DNA of 60,000 bases from the NCBI GenBank assembly GCA_950295325.1, contig OX485809.1, positions 24,926,001-24,986,000 on the forward strand, given 5' to 3'. This DNA is from Polytrichum commune. Its lineage: Eukaryota > Streptophyta > Polytrichopsida > Polytrichales > Polytrichaceae. The notes below the pieces were generated by a model that worked only from the letters and a program-made list of their open reading frames with translations, ran no database searches and was not told the DNA's origin. The position numbers and the translations under genes were made by a program. Positions 1-12,245 of this stretch are shown here, piece after piece (within the stretch, counting starts at the first letter, position 1; each line of letters starts with the position of its first letter).

Positions 1-71
1 CCAATCAATACAATTCACCCATCTAAACAGATAACCACAACTTGACAAAATATCCACAAGCAACATCAAAC

Positions 72-1382
72 CTCGGGGGGGGGCACTCCCTTGTATATTT
101 TGCATACACCTGCGATAATGACCTATTAAAATGGGGGCTATTTACCTATGAGAAAGGATTATAAGGGATGCTAATTTTTGAAATAATGGTAAATTGTTGT
201 GATTATTTGCACCCTATTGGTAATTATAAATTCTTGGATGGTTGATTTTATGGTACCCTATATTACTTATATGTATTTTTTTCCCCTGATTGCCCCCATT
301 CCTTAAAGTGTATGATACAGTAGAATTCTTGTTAGAAGCACATGTACAGAGTAAGAGAAACAAACATTTACTAGGGTTTAGGGTTCAGGGTCACACTAAA
401 GTCCGGGCAAAGCAAAACACTAAACAATAACAACAAAAGATTGCAATTACATGTCATAAAGCAACACGAGCCAACGAATAAAAGTTGTGTTGGATAACAC
501 GGTTAGAAACCTTGAGGTCTTAGGGAACAGGCCAGCCACATGTGTCTCAAAGTCATATTTACAAGGTTTGCAGAATCCCTACAATTGATGCCTTGATCTT
601 CCAATCCTACACATTGGAGGAAAATCCCACGCCATGCAAGCAAAATCCACCTAAACTAGCTAGGCTACCATTTACACATGTGGGAGATATGAGGGTACTC
701 GAACTGAAATGACTACTACAGATTTCAAGGTATACTAATGATCATTCAGCCCTTTTCCAAATTATATCTCCACATGTGTGAGATAGTACAAATTTAGCAG
801 GTTTTATTTTTTATTTGAAATGAACTCACTCAATGAGTTTGCATCTACCTCATCTAAGGTGTAGATTTTGCTAGTTGATTCATACAATAGAGACACAGTT
901 GAGATAATAGCATCCACATCAACCCACACACAGCCACTCTCAACATACTTATATTTGTTGAGACCCGGCTGTTTTTTGAACCAATGGAGGTAAGCCATAG
1001 CAGTTGGGAAGAGCGTTTCTCTATTTCCGTTCTGGACTACACGTTTCATCAAGTCAATGGGTTGCCAACAATTGCCCCACTTAGTACCAACCTTCACCCT
1101 TATCTTTTGAACCCTTCCTATATAGAACATGCCATATTTTGGTAGCAAAGTATTTAATTTTTGAAACTATCGCTTTTTCTCCATGCTATTTTATATGTAC
1201 CACTTAGGTAATTTAATCATGTTTTGTCAAATGCTATATTACATATAATCATGTTTCACAATCCCAAAGCACCCTATACTACATCTAATAATTTACAAAT
1301 TTTACGCCAAATTTTTATACAAGACCCTATATTTTATCGCACGTAGTTCCTATGCTTTTCGCCAGTGCCCCCCCCCCCCGAG
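72..1382. mobile_element. Non-autonomous hAT-like element with G-rich TIRs
   Basis: The left end reads CTCGGGGGGGGGCACT and the right end is its inverse, AGTG followed by a run of C and then CGAG. The octamer CATCAAAC lies directly outside both ends (64-71 and 1383-1390), an exact 8-bp target duplication as made by hAT-superfamily transposases. The 1.3-kb body is AT-rich and encodes no recognisable transposase. A subterminal ATCGCACGT near 1337 recurs in similar form in the elements ending at 8519 and 44122. The homopolymer in the TIR differs in length between the ends, as expected for slippage. The superfamily is inferred from the duplication length. Confidence 0.75.
804..1148 (-). other. 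Open frame of unknown function inside the 72-1382 element
   Basis: A 114-codon frame runs on the minus strand. It has no ATG at its 5' end (the first codon of the open stretch is TTG), so at best it is an exon or a gene fragment. Its composition looks like real protein rather than low complexity: it has several tryptophans, a basic stretch near the start and an acidic C-terminal stretch. I recognise no domain. As it lies wholly inside a non-autonomous element, it may be a remnant of the element's own protein or a captured host fragment. Confidence 0.25.
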
Positions 1383-1390
1383 CATCAAAC

Positions 1391-2788
1391 ATACAAAACA
1401 CTCACCTACTACCTCAAAAAATTGCCAAAAAAACAAAACAACCAGTTACAATCTTGGCCTCGGAAACATGCCATTGTGCCTCAAGCTACCGCACAATGCC
1501 TACAACCTTTGCGCCACAACAATCGCCACAAACACATATTACAACAACCCTACACATGATCAACCCATCTACCCCATCCACCATCACCAAGCATCACTAA
1601 CACAGTTGGAGTTGAAGCAAGAATAGTAGCAGAATGTGATTGAAACCACCGCCACTCGCAATGCTACACCCAAGTCAGCAAGGAACGGGAGCCCACAAAA
1701 GCACCACCAAGAAGCTAGTAGATGCACAATGGGCTAGCCATAGCCACCTCCATTAACACACTAAGCATTAAACTCAATGCCAGAGTGAGACAAACATAAG
1801 GAGAGATTGTGGAAATAGTAGCATCGCAAACACACCACGAGGTACAAATACATGGCACCTACAAACGACTCGTGTTGCCCACCATGGACAAGGAGATCAC
1901 TAACCATCAAAAGAGAGCATGTACAAGTCCCCCCCCCCCCGAAAAAAGAAAAAAAAAGAAAAAATCCCAAAAGGAAAGAAATCAACCCTAAACCACCACA
2001 TCAGGAAATAGTTGTTGAGCATGATTGGTAATGGCAATCAAGAGTTACCTTTACTGAAGTAGCATTGAAGTAAAAGTAAATATGAATGGATTAGGGTGAG
2101 TATAAAAAATATATAAGGTAAAGATAAGAGAGAAGGTTTCAATTAAGAAGGTTCATTGTTGAAGGAGTGGTTAGGACTTGAAGTAGGGAAGTTGACATAG
2201 AGTTAGAAATTATATTTAAGATGAGAGTGAACAATTGTTACCTGTAGGTAGAAGTTACATTTTAGGAGTAGCCTATAAAATATAAATAATTAAGTAAGGA
2301 TAAAAATTAGTTGAAAAATGAGGATTATATAAGGATAAGATAAAAGGTTTTATGGACTTAATGAGAAGCTGTGGTTAGAACTAGAAGTAGGAGTTGAAAT
2401 AAGATTGGAAAAAACTTATTTAAGGGGGTTTGAACAATTTTGAGAGGGCCCTCATGTTGTACGAAGCATTTGGTTGGGTTACTATCCTTGAAAAATGTGT
2501 TGAATAATTTGAGAGTATGTGTCTCATAATCGTATAATTATTTGAATGTCTCAAGGTAGGGATGTTAGGAAGGTAACTTTGTTTGACTTAAAGGTTTCCG
2601 GGATTGTGGAATACGGTAGCCACCAAAGGAAAGATGATAGGTAATGGAAATAGATATATGTAATGTAGAGTGATGAGGAAAGTTTGGAGGTATAACTAGA
2701 AGCAATAATGTTATGGAGGTAAATGGGTAATATATTATGAATGATAGCTCGTTAGTCAGGCAAGGGGAAGGACGCATGCCTGTAGCAC
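1391..2788. other. Intergenic, no gene seen; poly-C and diverged duplication
   Basis: No convincing coding sequence. There is a run of C at about 1931-1940. An imperfect direct duplication lies at about 2110-2235 and 2318-2450: both copies carry the string gaagtagg, a purine-rich body and a GAACAATT-like end. Open frames here are in low-complexity sequence. Confidence 0.5.
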
Positions 2789-3251
2789 TTAGGGGCGGTT
2801 TACACTATGGACCATGAAGTTGGACCAGGGCTCTGCAAGGCAGCTGATTGGCTGTTGAAGTTCTCCCGGGACAACTTCGGTTTACACTTTGGAAAAAATG
2901 GCAGAGGGACCATGAAGGTCGAGGTCCCCAAAATATAAATTTTAAGGCCTAATAAATGCACTGACATGGTCCAACGGGTTTTGTGTTGAGAGAGGCAAGA
3001 GAGGTGGTCTGGTAGGAAAGGGCAAGGGCCCATGTCAAAGAAATACCATTTCAATAAAAATTTTATGAATCTACCTTTTAAGCACCTTAATTATACCATA
3101 GTCCATGAGACATACCAGCACTACCTTGCCCTACCCCTTAAACCGGCTCACACGTGTTTCACCAAACAACGCGGGACATCTAGAACTCAAGAATTCAAGT
3201 GCAGATTTGTTTTTTTGGTCTACCAAATGTAATGTTTGGAATTTTGGGGCT

Positions 3252-3304
3252 TGTAATATACCGTTGGAAAGGTCTTGAAAATACCTTTCCAACGGTATAT
3301 TACA
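3252..3304. repeat. Perfect 22-bp inverted repeat with 9-bp loop
   Basis: Arms 3252-3273 (TGTAATATACCGTTGGAAAG then GT) and 3283-3304 are exact reverse complements around a 9-base spacer. The matching place in copy 2 (28317-28369) keeps one arm intact and has several changes in the other. The hairpin is therefore an inherited part of this Harbinger family. Confidence 0.9.
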
Positions 3305-3403
3305 CACCCCAATATTCTTACAAAATGCAGTTGCAAGACAAAAAAACAAATCTGTAGCGGTTTAGTGATTGTAGATCAGGGTAGTCAAAAGAAGTGCAAT
3401 GGG

Positions 3404-3509
3404 AAATCTTCTAACATTAATTATCAAAGAATTAAAAATTAGTGTTGAGCAAGGTAGGGTGGTAACAACATTAAATATAATCAAACACTAAATATCCTAT
3501 TTAGTGTAG
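3404..3509 (-). mobile_element. Truncated nested palindromic MITE
   Basis: The terminus TAGTGTAG (3502-3509) and about 100 bp behind it match the left part of the 322-bp element at 27861-28182. The remainder is deleted: the join falls between AGATTT of the MITE and CCCATTGCA of the host element, where the two parents share TTT, a microhomology join. It inserted in the Harbinger transposase frame. Confidence 0.65.
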
Positions 3510-4040
3510 TGACGACTATTGATAATGTACTTTTGTGCACTCCATACAAGTCGCCTATGGTTTACAATCCATCACCACTTCCCAACCGATGCAATGACAT
3601 TGCTATCCTATCTTGCACCGGCACCGTAATCCTAAATTCAGTATTTTGTTTTTCAAATACGGACCTAACCTCTCACACAAAAATCTGAATGTATTGTGTG
3701 TCACTCGAGTTCGCTTTCTAAATTCATTCTCCGTCCACGAACCCAACAATAAGCGGTCTACGAATCCAATCATCCGTTCTTGACTCCATATACTCCTCTC
3801 TCTATACCCCATATTCTCATAAACCAAGCTCAAAATTGCTAACTTCTCCCATTCTCCTTGCAAAATCAGCGCTTGAATGTCTACCACATGCTTTACGAGC
3901 ATGTACAAAAACATGTACAATCCTAAAAGCAAAACAAATGTCCTCCTCCTCTCCTCCATTGCTTGCTGAAATTTTAGGTTCAAGCAAGCGAAAACTAGAA
4001 GACAAATGAAGAGAAAAGAAGTGAAGAGAAGAGAAGTCAA
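3500..4040 (-). pseudogene. HARBI1-like transposase, N-terminal part, broken
   Basis: The frame at 3603-4040 has a hydrophobic N-terminus and then a segment like the region before the DDE domain of Harbinger transposases: FRKRTRVTHNTFRFLCERLG. Downstream, near 3640, the family-like continuation is in another frame (TVPVQDRIAMSLHRLGSG), so about one base has been gained or lost. An in-frame TAA follows at about 3556-3558, then YGVHKSTLSI. The coding sequence is then interrupted by the nested MITE at about 3509. The DDE catalytic core is absent, so the copy cannot make an active enzyme. Confidence 0.75.
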
Positions 4041-4292
4041 TAGAACTGAAGAGAATGGTCAAACTTGACTTTTTCCAAAAACTGCCTTTTTTTTTTAATA
4101 TTAAAAAAATCAGCACCTCCACTTTTTGGTGCATGGTCATTCTTCATGGTCCACATTCGGTTTACACCTAGTGAAGGGCCCATGAACCATGAAAACTAAT
4201 ATTTTAGTAACTCGGACCATGGAAGTCGTCCCACGCAAAATAGGCCTCTTACGTGGGACGACTTCATGGTCCATAGTGTAAACCGCCCCTTA

Positions 4293-7200
4293 GAGAAGCA
4301 TAGACGATATAGATAGGATTCATGTACTATAGTTGAACGGGTAGGATGGTAGGAAGGTATCAAGGAGTCAACTTTGGTAAGAATACCCGTTTCTACCAGT
4401 GTTGAGGTGTGATTTTCATGTGTGACTTTACAATACAAACTCTTTTGCCACCAAATTTTGAGGGGGTGGATGTACGTTTGATACGTGAAGGTATTATTCT
4501 CTAATTTCCATGGATAATGTAAAGGGTTTATATTACATTTTGGTCAATTAAAAATTTTATTGTAAGAATTAAGGGTAAAAAAAAGAATTATAATAGGAAT
4601 TATGATGATTTTAGATATAGAAATTAGCTTAGATAGATGAAAGCCTAAGCAATGGATACAATAAAATTATTGGAATGTTGTTTAGAAATGGCTAAGCTAA
4701 AGACAACATATGTTCAAAAAAAATCTAAAGATAGATAAGAGAGTGGCTTGGTTCAAGGGTGATGACATGAGATTCAAATGCTAACTTTAGGGCATCCAAG
4801 GTGATGAGATGCCAAAACAATCGAATGGATGGAAGCAAGTTCATTTCACAAGTTGTTGATTGAATCTAGCATTTAAGTTAGTAAAAATTTGTCTCAACGA
4901 TTATAGGTTACGAGTGTCTTTTGATACTACAAAGACAACAATAAATGAAAAATGATTGAATAATTGATAACGAAACTAAATCTTTAGAACAAATATCCAA
5001 ATAAATAAATGGTAAGGAGTGTTACACAAAGTCAACCAGATGGACGGCGAGGCACAAGTCAAAGAGGAGGCTTACCCCCACTACTTGAGGTGACCCATTT
5101 AAAAGAAGGGTTTAACTTCGTTTTCAATCATCTCTCACTTCTAACTTCCACCTCCGGAAGGCTTGGACCTTTCCTCTATCAACCTCATTCCACCTTCGTC
5201 CAACATTCAATTTTAGTTATCTTTATAAGAGTGTAGTAGTATTGGGTATTGTACATCCGCCAAAGAGCTAGGATCAGGACCAAGGAAACAAGGCATCAAA
5301 GAAACAAAGACGAGCAGCGGAAGATGAAGACAAGGCAGCAAGAGGCGAAGATGGGGCAGCGGAGAGACAAATATGAGTAACGGGAGACGGACACGAGGCA
5401 AGAACGGAGCTAGGGGTAGGACCATAGAAACAAGGACCAACAAAGGAAAACCGCGGGAAAGCTAGTGAGAAGACCACAAGGCCAAGGGCCATGGACAAAG
5501 ACGAGGGTTGCAGACCTTAAGTAGGGCCCTTAGTCAGAACCAGGCCTTAAGCCCTTGGCAATGGGCTGGTAAAGTCGGGAGCGTACTAGTAAGCTTGCAC
5601 ATAGGCCTTGAGCGGAGAATGGACCAATTATTTCAAGAATGGGCTAGTAAGTCTCGGGAGTGGTAAATAAATCATATTAAGTTATGTGGAATAATTAGTA
5701 GAAATACTTAGTATTTAGGGTTGGACTCAGATGAAAGTAGGTGGTAGGTGACAGACATATCTACGGTTGTGTAACCTCTAATGACCATTGACCAATTTTG
5801 AATGAATGCAATGGATGAGATTTTAAAAGACCTAATGAATGACTATGGCACATCTAGGCCTAGGGGTGAAAATAACTATATGTTCCCCACTGAGATAGAA
5901 ATAGTTAAGCAAGTGCTTATTATTTTAAATAGATGTGCCTGAACCAAAATTAGAAATTTGATACATACATCGTTAAAAATAAAACATCCAAACAATTGGC
6001 AATAAGGGAAAGAGGCATAACCGACGCATCAAAGAAATCATAAATGATAGGTCCTATTTAAAGGGGACACAAAGGGGCCCTAAGGGAGCTCATTTCACGT
6101 CAACTGTCTCACGTGAGCGCCGCGAAGACTATTAGGAGCGCAAGATTTGGAGACGCTTGAGGACTTGAAGGCGAAAAGACTTAGCCAAAATCCGATGAGG
6201 CTTGAAGAACTTTTGAAGAAAAGGACTTAGAAAAATCCCTTAAGGCGTAAAAATTTTTGAAGGTGAAAAGACCCTTGAAGAGACTAAGGGATTTCAAGGC
6301 CCTTGAAGAGACTAAGGAATTTCAAGACCCTTGAATAGGCTCGGCTGAATTGAAGACCCTTGTGACTTATAAGGGACCTAAAGACCTTAGGCGTGGCCCA
6401 CGGCGTGGCCAAATCCAATACCCTTGTGACTAAGGGACCTAAAGTCCTTATGTGTGGCCAAATACAAGACCCTTGAGACTGAGGGACATGGAGAACTTAG
6501 GCTCGACCGACGTGAAGACTTTTAGACACCAAGGGATTTAGAGACTTAGAAATTTTCCGGAGCATGCAGACTCCAAGGCTAGAAGGGAATTTATTGGATC
6601 CATGTACCATAGAAAACTTGAAGAAAATCATGAGATTTAAACTCAAAGAGAAATTTCCAATTAATTCATTAAGGCCCATGGTTGAACACCTAAACTTGAA
6701 GGTTGAAGAGAGGTGTATTTACCTACCAAAGTACTCAAGCATCCTTGGAGTTGAAGTTTCAAGTCAAGTACCGAATGATATGTGAGGCATAATCCGGTGG
6801 ATACGGAATCATCAAGAGAAGGAAGACCAAGGGGAGGCTGCCAAGTAGGCTACATCAATCGGCACCTCGCATTTGAGCACGAACTAAGATTTCACTTCAT
6901 AATACACCTCACATCAACCTAAGGGGTTTTGGAGTAATTAAGGAAGATGTAGTTAGTTTTTTGGTTAGAAACACTCAGGGAAGACTCCGTAATGATTAAC
7001 ATCCGAATTAGCAATCAAAATTACCCAATACAACAACATACAACCACTTAGACAATAGACTTGAAGTACAATTATGATTATTATCCTTTTGTTGCTGAAA
7101 ATTCTACTTCAGACTATATTGCCTAACACAATCAGTCACTTTACAAATAGAATATTGCAACGAAGTTCAAATCAAAACTCCAGTACATACACCCTGGAAC

Positions 7201-7950
7201 TCAACAGATCTGCAGCTTGCAGGTAAAACATAATTCAAAACAATAATATTCAGACAATATAATTTCATCAAAAAGCGTAAACAAGGTTCTGCCTACTTCT
7301 GGCTCTCCTAGCCTCTCTCTCTTCAACTGTCGTCTACCTTAGCCTCTATACTCCTGGAATTCTGCTGAGCAGGCAACCGCCTCGGCTGTCACAGACCATT
7401 GCCCTTATTATTGTCCTTTCAGCTCTCACTGGACTATTGCCCTGTCCTCATTAGCTTAGATAGATAATATCTAGTTAAGTAAACGCTGTATTTAGACAAT
7501 TCCAATTTTTAGCATAAAAAAATAAAAATTTACTACTACAGAAGATACTTAGGAATGTATGGGAGCATTGACCATGTATATTTTTGGAACATACTCATGA
7601 ATAAATGGAAATATTGATCAAGTATTTTGAACGTAAGATTGCATAAACTCAATATTGATATGTGCTTTGTGAATGATGAAATAAGTAAGAAATCCACGTC
7701 ATTAAGTGTCAGTCATCAAACTAAGTATATTTGCATTACCAAGGGAATATTTTTGAATTACTCAAGGATTTTGACACTCTTGACTAAACACCTCTAGAAT
7801 TGGATTGCATGAATGTGGTTATGAGCGATTCAAACTATGAAAGATAATAGAGTAATTCTACAGGTTGTTGGACATAGGAATGGATTCCCCTCCAAAGACT
7901 CTTAACCTTGACATTAGAATTTGGGGGAACATAAACTTGGAAACCTATGT
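4293..7950. other. Intergenic, no gene seen; purine-rich and repeat stretches
   Basis: No exon-like sequence was found. A degenerate A/G-rich stretch lies at about 5270-5500. A tandem cluster at about 6150-6500 is listed separately. From about 7300 to 7450 the sequence is C/T-richer but gives no recognisable protein. Open frames at 5.0-5.5 kb and 6.5-6.8 kb lack family similarity. Confidence 0.45.
6150..6500. repeat. Imperfect tandem repeats, CCCTTGA/GACTAAGGGA type
   Basis: The motif CCCTTGAAGAGACTAAGG with close variants recurs at about 31-bp spacing near 6270-6340. A longer variant, CCCTTGTGACT(T)A(T)AAGGGACCTAAAG followed by GCGTGGCC, recurs at about 6355-6480. The array is too degenerate and lacks the spacer structure for CRISPR. 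It looks like decayed minisatellite. Confidence 0.7.
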
Positions 7951-7958
7951 CATCTACC

Positions 7959-8519
7959 CACGGGTAGGTCACTCTAAGGCATTTTTGTGCACCACGTGCG
8001 GCTGGGGGTTTTTTGTTTTGGGGCTATTTACCTTCAAGGGCTGAATTAAAGCCTCCCTATAATTACTTAAATTTCAAAAATGGCCCATTTGTTTGCACCC
8101 TTCCATTACTTATATTATCCAAGTCACTGCAATTTTTTGTACTCTATATTCCTTTTAAGTAATAAAAGCTAATCTACTTTCTAACGCATTGACGAGTGTT
8201 AAGGGAAACCATGGAAACAAAGAAGGGTGCAAACAGTAATATCATTGCAAACAAAGTTATGAAGAAAACACATAGGAGACCATAGCAAACATACTAAACA
8301 TACCTTCTAGGATCCTTATCTTCAGCCCCTATATTAATTTTACAAAAAAATAATGGCCCACATTTTATGTCTATCTAACTTACTTATAACGGGATTGTCT
8401 ACATTTAATGGCCCCTTCATTATTTGGAATTCCTTTATAATTTTTATTTCAAATGATTTTAATTCTCTCTATATTATGCCGCACGTCGTTTTTAAAATGC
8501 ACTAAGTGACCTACCCGTG
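7959..8519. mobile_element. Non-autonomous hAT-like MITE, 561 bp
   Basis: The left end CACGGGTAGGTCACT and the right end, whose reverse complement begins CACGGGTAGGTCACTT, form TIRs that stay similar for about 40 bp, up to ACGTGCGG. The octamer CATCTACC lies immediately outside both ends (7951-7958 and 8520-8527), an exact 8-bp duplication. The interior is AT-rich with no reading frame. It shares the internal phrase GGGGCTATTTACCT and the subterminal GCACGT with the element at 72-1382, so the two are probably related. Confidence 0.85.
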
Positions 8520-8527
8520 CATCTACC

Positions 8528-11250
8528 CCTTAAGGATTCATGAAAGCTTACAAAGGAAACATTATACAAAACTAAATACCGACACTAACATGCATATGAC
8601 CACCTTTGAAGAAAATGGAAATCAAGAGTAGTCTAATTTTGGTGGGCGTAATGTTCGTGTAAACCAGTTAGCAGCGGGTTACACCATCTAAGACTAAGGG
8701 TTGAAGGTGACCTCAACAAGTATTAACCAATCTAATACTTCTACATATAGTTGGTGTGAAGACTTGGAGTAATAACATAGTACTATGAGAGACAATATTA
8801 TGATCTCTATACTTTAAATAAAATTTACTTGGTTGTATTGTTTTTTGCCTCTTAAAATTAGTTTATCTTAATAACTATTTCTTTTAGCTCTAAGATGAGA
8901 ATTTTTTCTATAATGTATTTGAGTGATAGAATATCTTGAATTAGTAGAAAATGATAGATAATCTTGGATTAGTATTGAGTAGTCTAAAGCCTTGGTTCGT
9001 TAAAGACAACTGACTTAAAAGGCTTACTACAGCTTGTCACAACGTTTATTTTTTACAAAATTTAATCAATGAATGAGTCTTAAAGTCTTTTTCATAATCG
9101 AAGTTATCTTGTACGATCTAAATTTTTGTCTAGAAGTGATAGGTGCTTTTGTCAAACATCTTTCCATTTATAATAGCTGAATTTGAAACCTCACTATGAT
9201 TCTCATGGGTGTTGTTTTCTAAAAATATTATGTCAGTATGTAGGTCTTAAAGTTTTATTTCTATTAAATATACTTTCATTTCATTATAGAAATTTGAAAT
9301 GAATTTATAGGAGTTCTCCGTGAGACTACTCTAAGATCTTAGTTTCTTTCTTTCTTGATAAGATCTTCTACTCCTTATAAATAATGATGGTAGACTTTAG
9401 GCCACATTGGAACATATTGTAATGATTAGAATACATTCAAAGGGTCCAAGTTTGTTTATCCACAAGATTTAAGTTTGAAATGGATTTTGAGGCATTTGAT
9501 AAGACTAACTAGATCCATTTCACTCACAACAACTTGCAAAACCTTAATATAGTTATTTGTAACTTAAAAATACGTATTAATTCACTTTTGGCTTGGAAAT
9601 CCAAAGGGTATAAACTTTAACTAATATGTAAGATCGTCATATGATGAAGTGGTTGATGTGGGGAGGAGTGAGCTGAGGATACATATCTAGAGTTTAGAAG
9701 ACATGCATGGATGATTGAACAACTCATGGTGGTTGGAGAAACATATTATTGTTTGAGGTTGAAGGTGGATATTAGATAAAAACATTTAATGGAGGGGGAG
9801 CAATATATGGATAGATTGGAATTCTTTTGGGTGGAGGGCATGTACAGTGATGTCGTTAGAGCAGATAGATGATTGATGAATTGAGTGCATATTAAACATG
9901 GCAACTATTTTGCATAAAACTAGGAATGTGAATTTTGTAAGTATGAGGTGTAGGTAATGTGAAATGGAAATTCATGTTGATAATGACACATGAGAATTAA
10001 TAAAATGTATACAATAGATGTATGAGGGGGGAGGTAGAAAAATTGTATGTATGTTGTGGATTTTATGACAAGTGGAGGAGAAAACAAAGTTTATATGGAC
10101 AAACAATAAAAAAAAATGTGGGGAAGAGGGGGGAGTTAGGGTGCTGACAACAAAGTGTGGTGACAATGAAAGTAGTTGGAGCGTGAGGGGTAGGTAATGA
10201 ATATATTTGAATGTCTTAGGTATTTGAATTAGCATAAATGTTAAGGAAAATGCAATTCTATAAATAAAAACTCAATTGGCAATAAGTAGTTTAAAAAATA
10301 ATTATTGGGTGGTAGTTAGAAGAGTTGATAGCACAACTGTCAAAGATTCATAGGACTAGCAACAAAAAAACCATGATGAGTTATAAGCTAGTAGTAGATG
10401 CAAAGTATAAGAAGAAGAAGGAAGAAGGAAATTTTTTTGGTAGCACAATAGGGCAAACCCCTTAGTTTGTTGAGTGGGTTCTTGCGAAGTTAGTACCCAC
10501 CCCCTCTACGAAGGGATGTAGAAGTGTAAAGAATCTACTTAGAATTAACATCTAATAAACGATTCAATTTTGTGTTATATAGTGAAGAGGGGCAAAGAAG
10601 CAATATAGGATCCTCACTTACTCCCTTATCAATAAGCTCAATAATAGGACATAATGGAAGGCAATTCAAGAAGTAGGCAAAAGGCCAAGCATAAGGGGAT
10701 CTTAGGAACACCTTTGATCACTCCAAATAATCACGTGGATCGGAAACCCCCCATAGAATGAAGCACACAACCATTGTTGGAATCTATGATCTCATGTAGT
10801 AACAAAAGCATTCGTAGTTTAGAGCTAGACATTGGCGTTTAAACCCTAAGGGTATGAGACAAGGGAAGTCAATCAAACACTTGTTAGGGGTTACTGGTAA
10901 GATAATATGAGGATGATTTTTCACAATTGCTATATATTGGTCGTTAGTTCCTTACCCAACCATAATGGTTGAGGACATGGATCATTTGCGGGATGGCTTA
11001 GGAACAAAGGGGGAGACCCCGAGACATATGTTCAAATGATAAACAAAATAAGTGGGTACCAATGATAGAAGCAAGTTAGGGTTGGGGGTTTTGGAGTGAA
11101 CCAGAAAGACAAAAGAAGCTAGATTGAGAGCATGAGAAAACCCCTATTATTGACATTTTGGGGTATGCCTGCATTTTTTGGGATTACTTTAAAGGCCACA
11201 CATACCCCTATAACCTTGTTGTAGATGGAACTGCTTGAAATACTTTTTGG
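8528..11250. other. Intergenic, no gene seen
   Basis: AT-rich DNA with purine-rich tracts at 9.65-10.2 kb. The frame on the minus strand at 9972-10235 is a translation of such a tract and has no signal-bearing or domain-like features. No transposon ends were found by eye. Confidence 0.4.
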
Positions 11251-11259
11251 CGTGCTTGA

Positions 11260-12240
11260 ATGAACTTTTTGGTTGCCCAAATGATGTTATTTGGAGTTAC
11301 ATGCTCAAGTAACTCATGGATTTTGATATCAAGTTGGCCATGGTTTTATTGCACATACAATATCCCCACAATGATGTCCAACAACAACAAACAATACACA
11401 CTTGACATGAACACTCAACAATGTTCTCTACATGCATATTCCTTCAGCGAGATGGCATGGCACACAATGTTCATACAAAATGCATTTGAAAAACAATCTA
11501 CAACATCATTGGAGTATCGAATGTCTACAAGAACAGAACTAGCCTACATTCAACATCTACAACAATAAGGTCCAAATTTTTGCTCCCTCAATGCACTCCA
11601 AAACCCTAAGCTCCAATGTTGGATGAAGAGCCCATGATGCCACATTGTAGTAGCATCAACCTCAAGAAATTCAAACAACCACATTTTCATCTCCAGTTGC
11701 ATGTCCACCCATTGGGGTGGAATAGCTGTAGTATTTAAATCTTGCATTTCATGGTCATGGTCGGGATTCAGCTCCAAACTCTCCCCAAAACATGTAACTA
11801 AAAACAAGAGCATGCGCAATAGTGTTGGTTAGCTGACATTGCTTGAAATCGTGCGAGCCAAAATGGATGATATCTAATCATCCAACTCTAGTTAGTGTTC
11901 ACAAGACAGAGCTCTGATAACTGAGCAATGACCTCATCGAATGTAGGATCCAAAATCGCCATCAAAATGCGCTCCAAGAAAAGGTCCTCTAGAGTGGGAG
12001 GTGAGACGGAGCCCATGTTGATACCACTTTAGTGGGTATTGTGAGCTTCATGAAAGATGAGGATGTGGCCAAAGGAAAGGATGAGGTGAAGAATGGTCCA
12101 CAAGTTGTTATAATGGATGCAACTACCGACAAGTCACTACCCAAGACATTGTTTTATTATGAGACTTTGTACTTTCCACATGTCAGTAGTAGGTACACCA
12201 AGACATGCCATCATGATACATGTGAAGAACATAGAGGTGG
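11260..12240. other. Unassigned open frames next to the SWIM pseudogene
   Basis: Two frames of about 90-100 codons (11260-11568 plus, 11550-11819 minus) have normal amino-acid composition but no domain I recognise. The minus-strand frame could be a decayed downstream part of the neighbouring SWIM-finger gene, since it has the same strand and order. This is a weak inference. Confidence 0.2.
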
Positions 12241-12245
12241 GTACA

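Larger units (their letters stand above)
2792..4289 (-). mobile_element. PIF/Harbinger element, copy 1, with broken transposase
   Basis: Perfect 29-bp terminal inverted repeats start GGGGCGGTTTACACTATGGA (2792-2820 and 4261-4289). They are flanked by TTA on both sides (2789-2791 and 4290-4292), the 3-bp duplication typical of PIF/Harbinger. The internal frame runs on the minus strand. The interior also carries a truncated nested palindromic MITE (about 3404-3509) and a perfect hairpin (3252-3304). A relative with the same ends and the same nested insert is at 27466-28830. Confidence 0.9.

Noticed and set aside
1761-1991. Overlapping frames on both strands across the C-rich and A-rich tract
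   Set aside because: Low-complexity translations (poly-Pro, poly-Lys, poly-Phe) with no family similarity.
6150-6500. Repeat cluster considered as a CRISPR or regulatory array
   Set aside because: Units vary in length and sequence, with no regular spacers; best read as decayed minisatellite.
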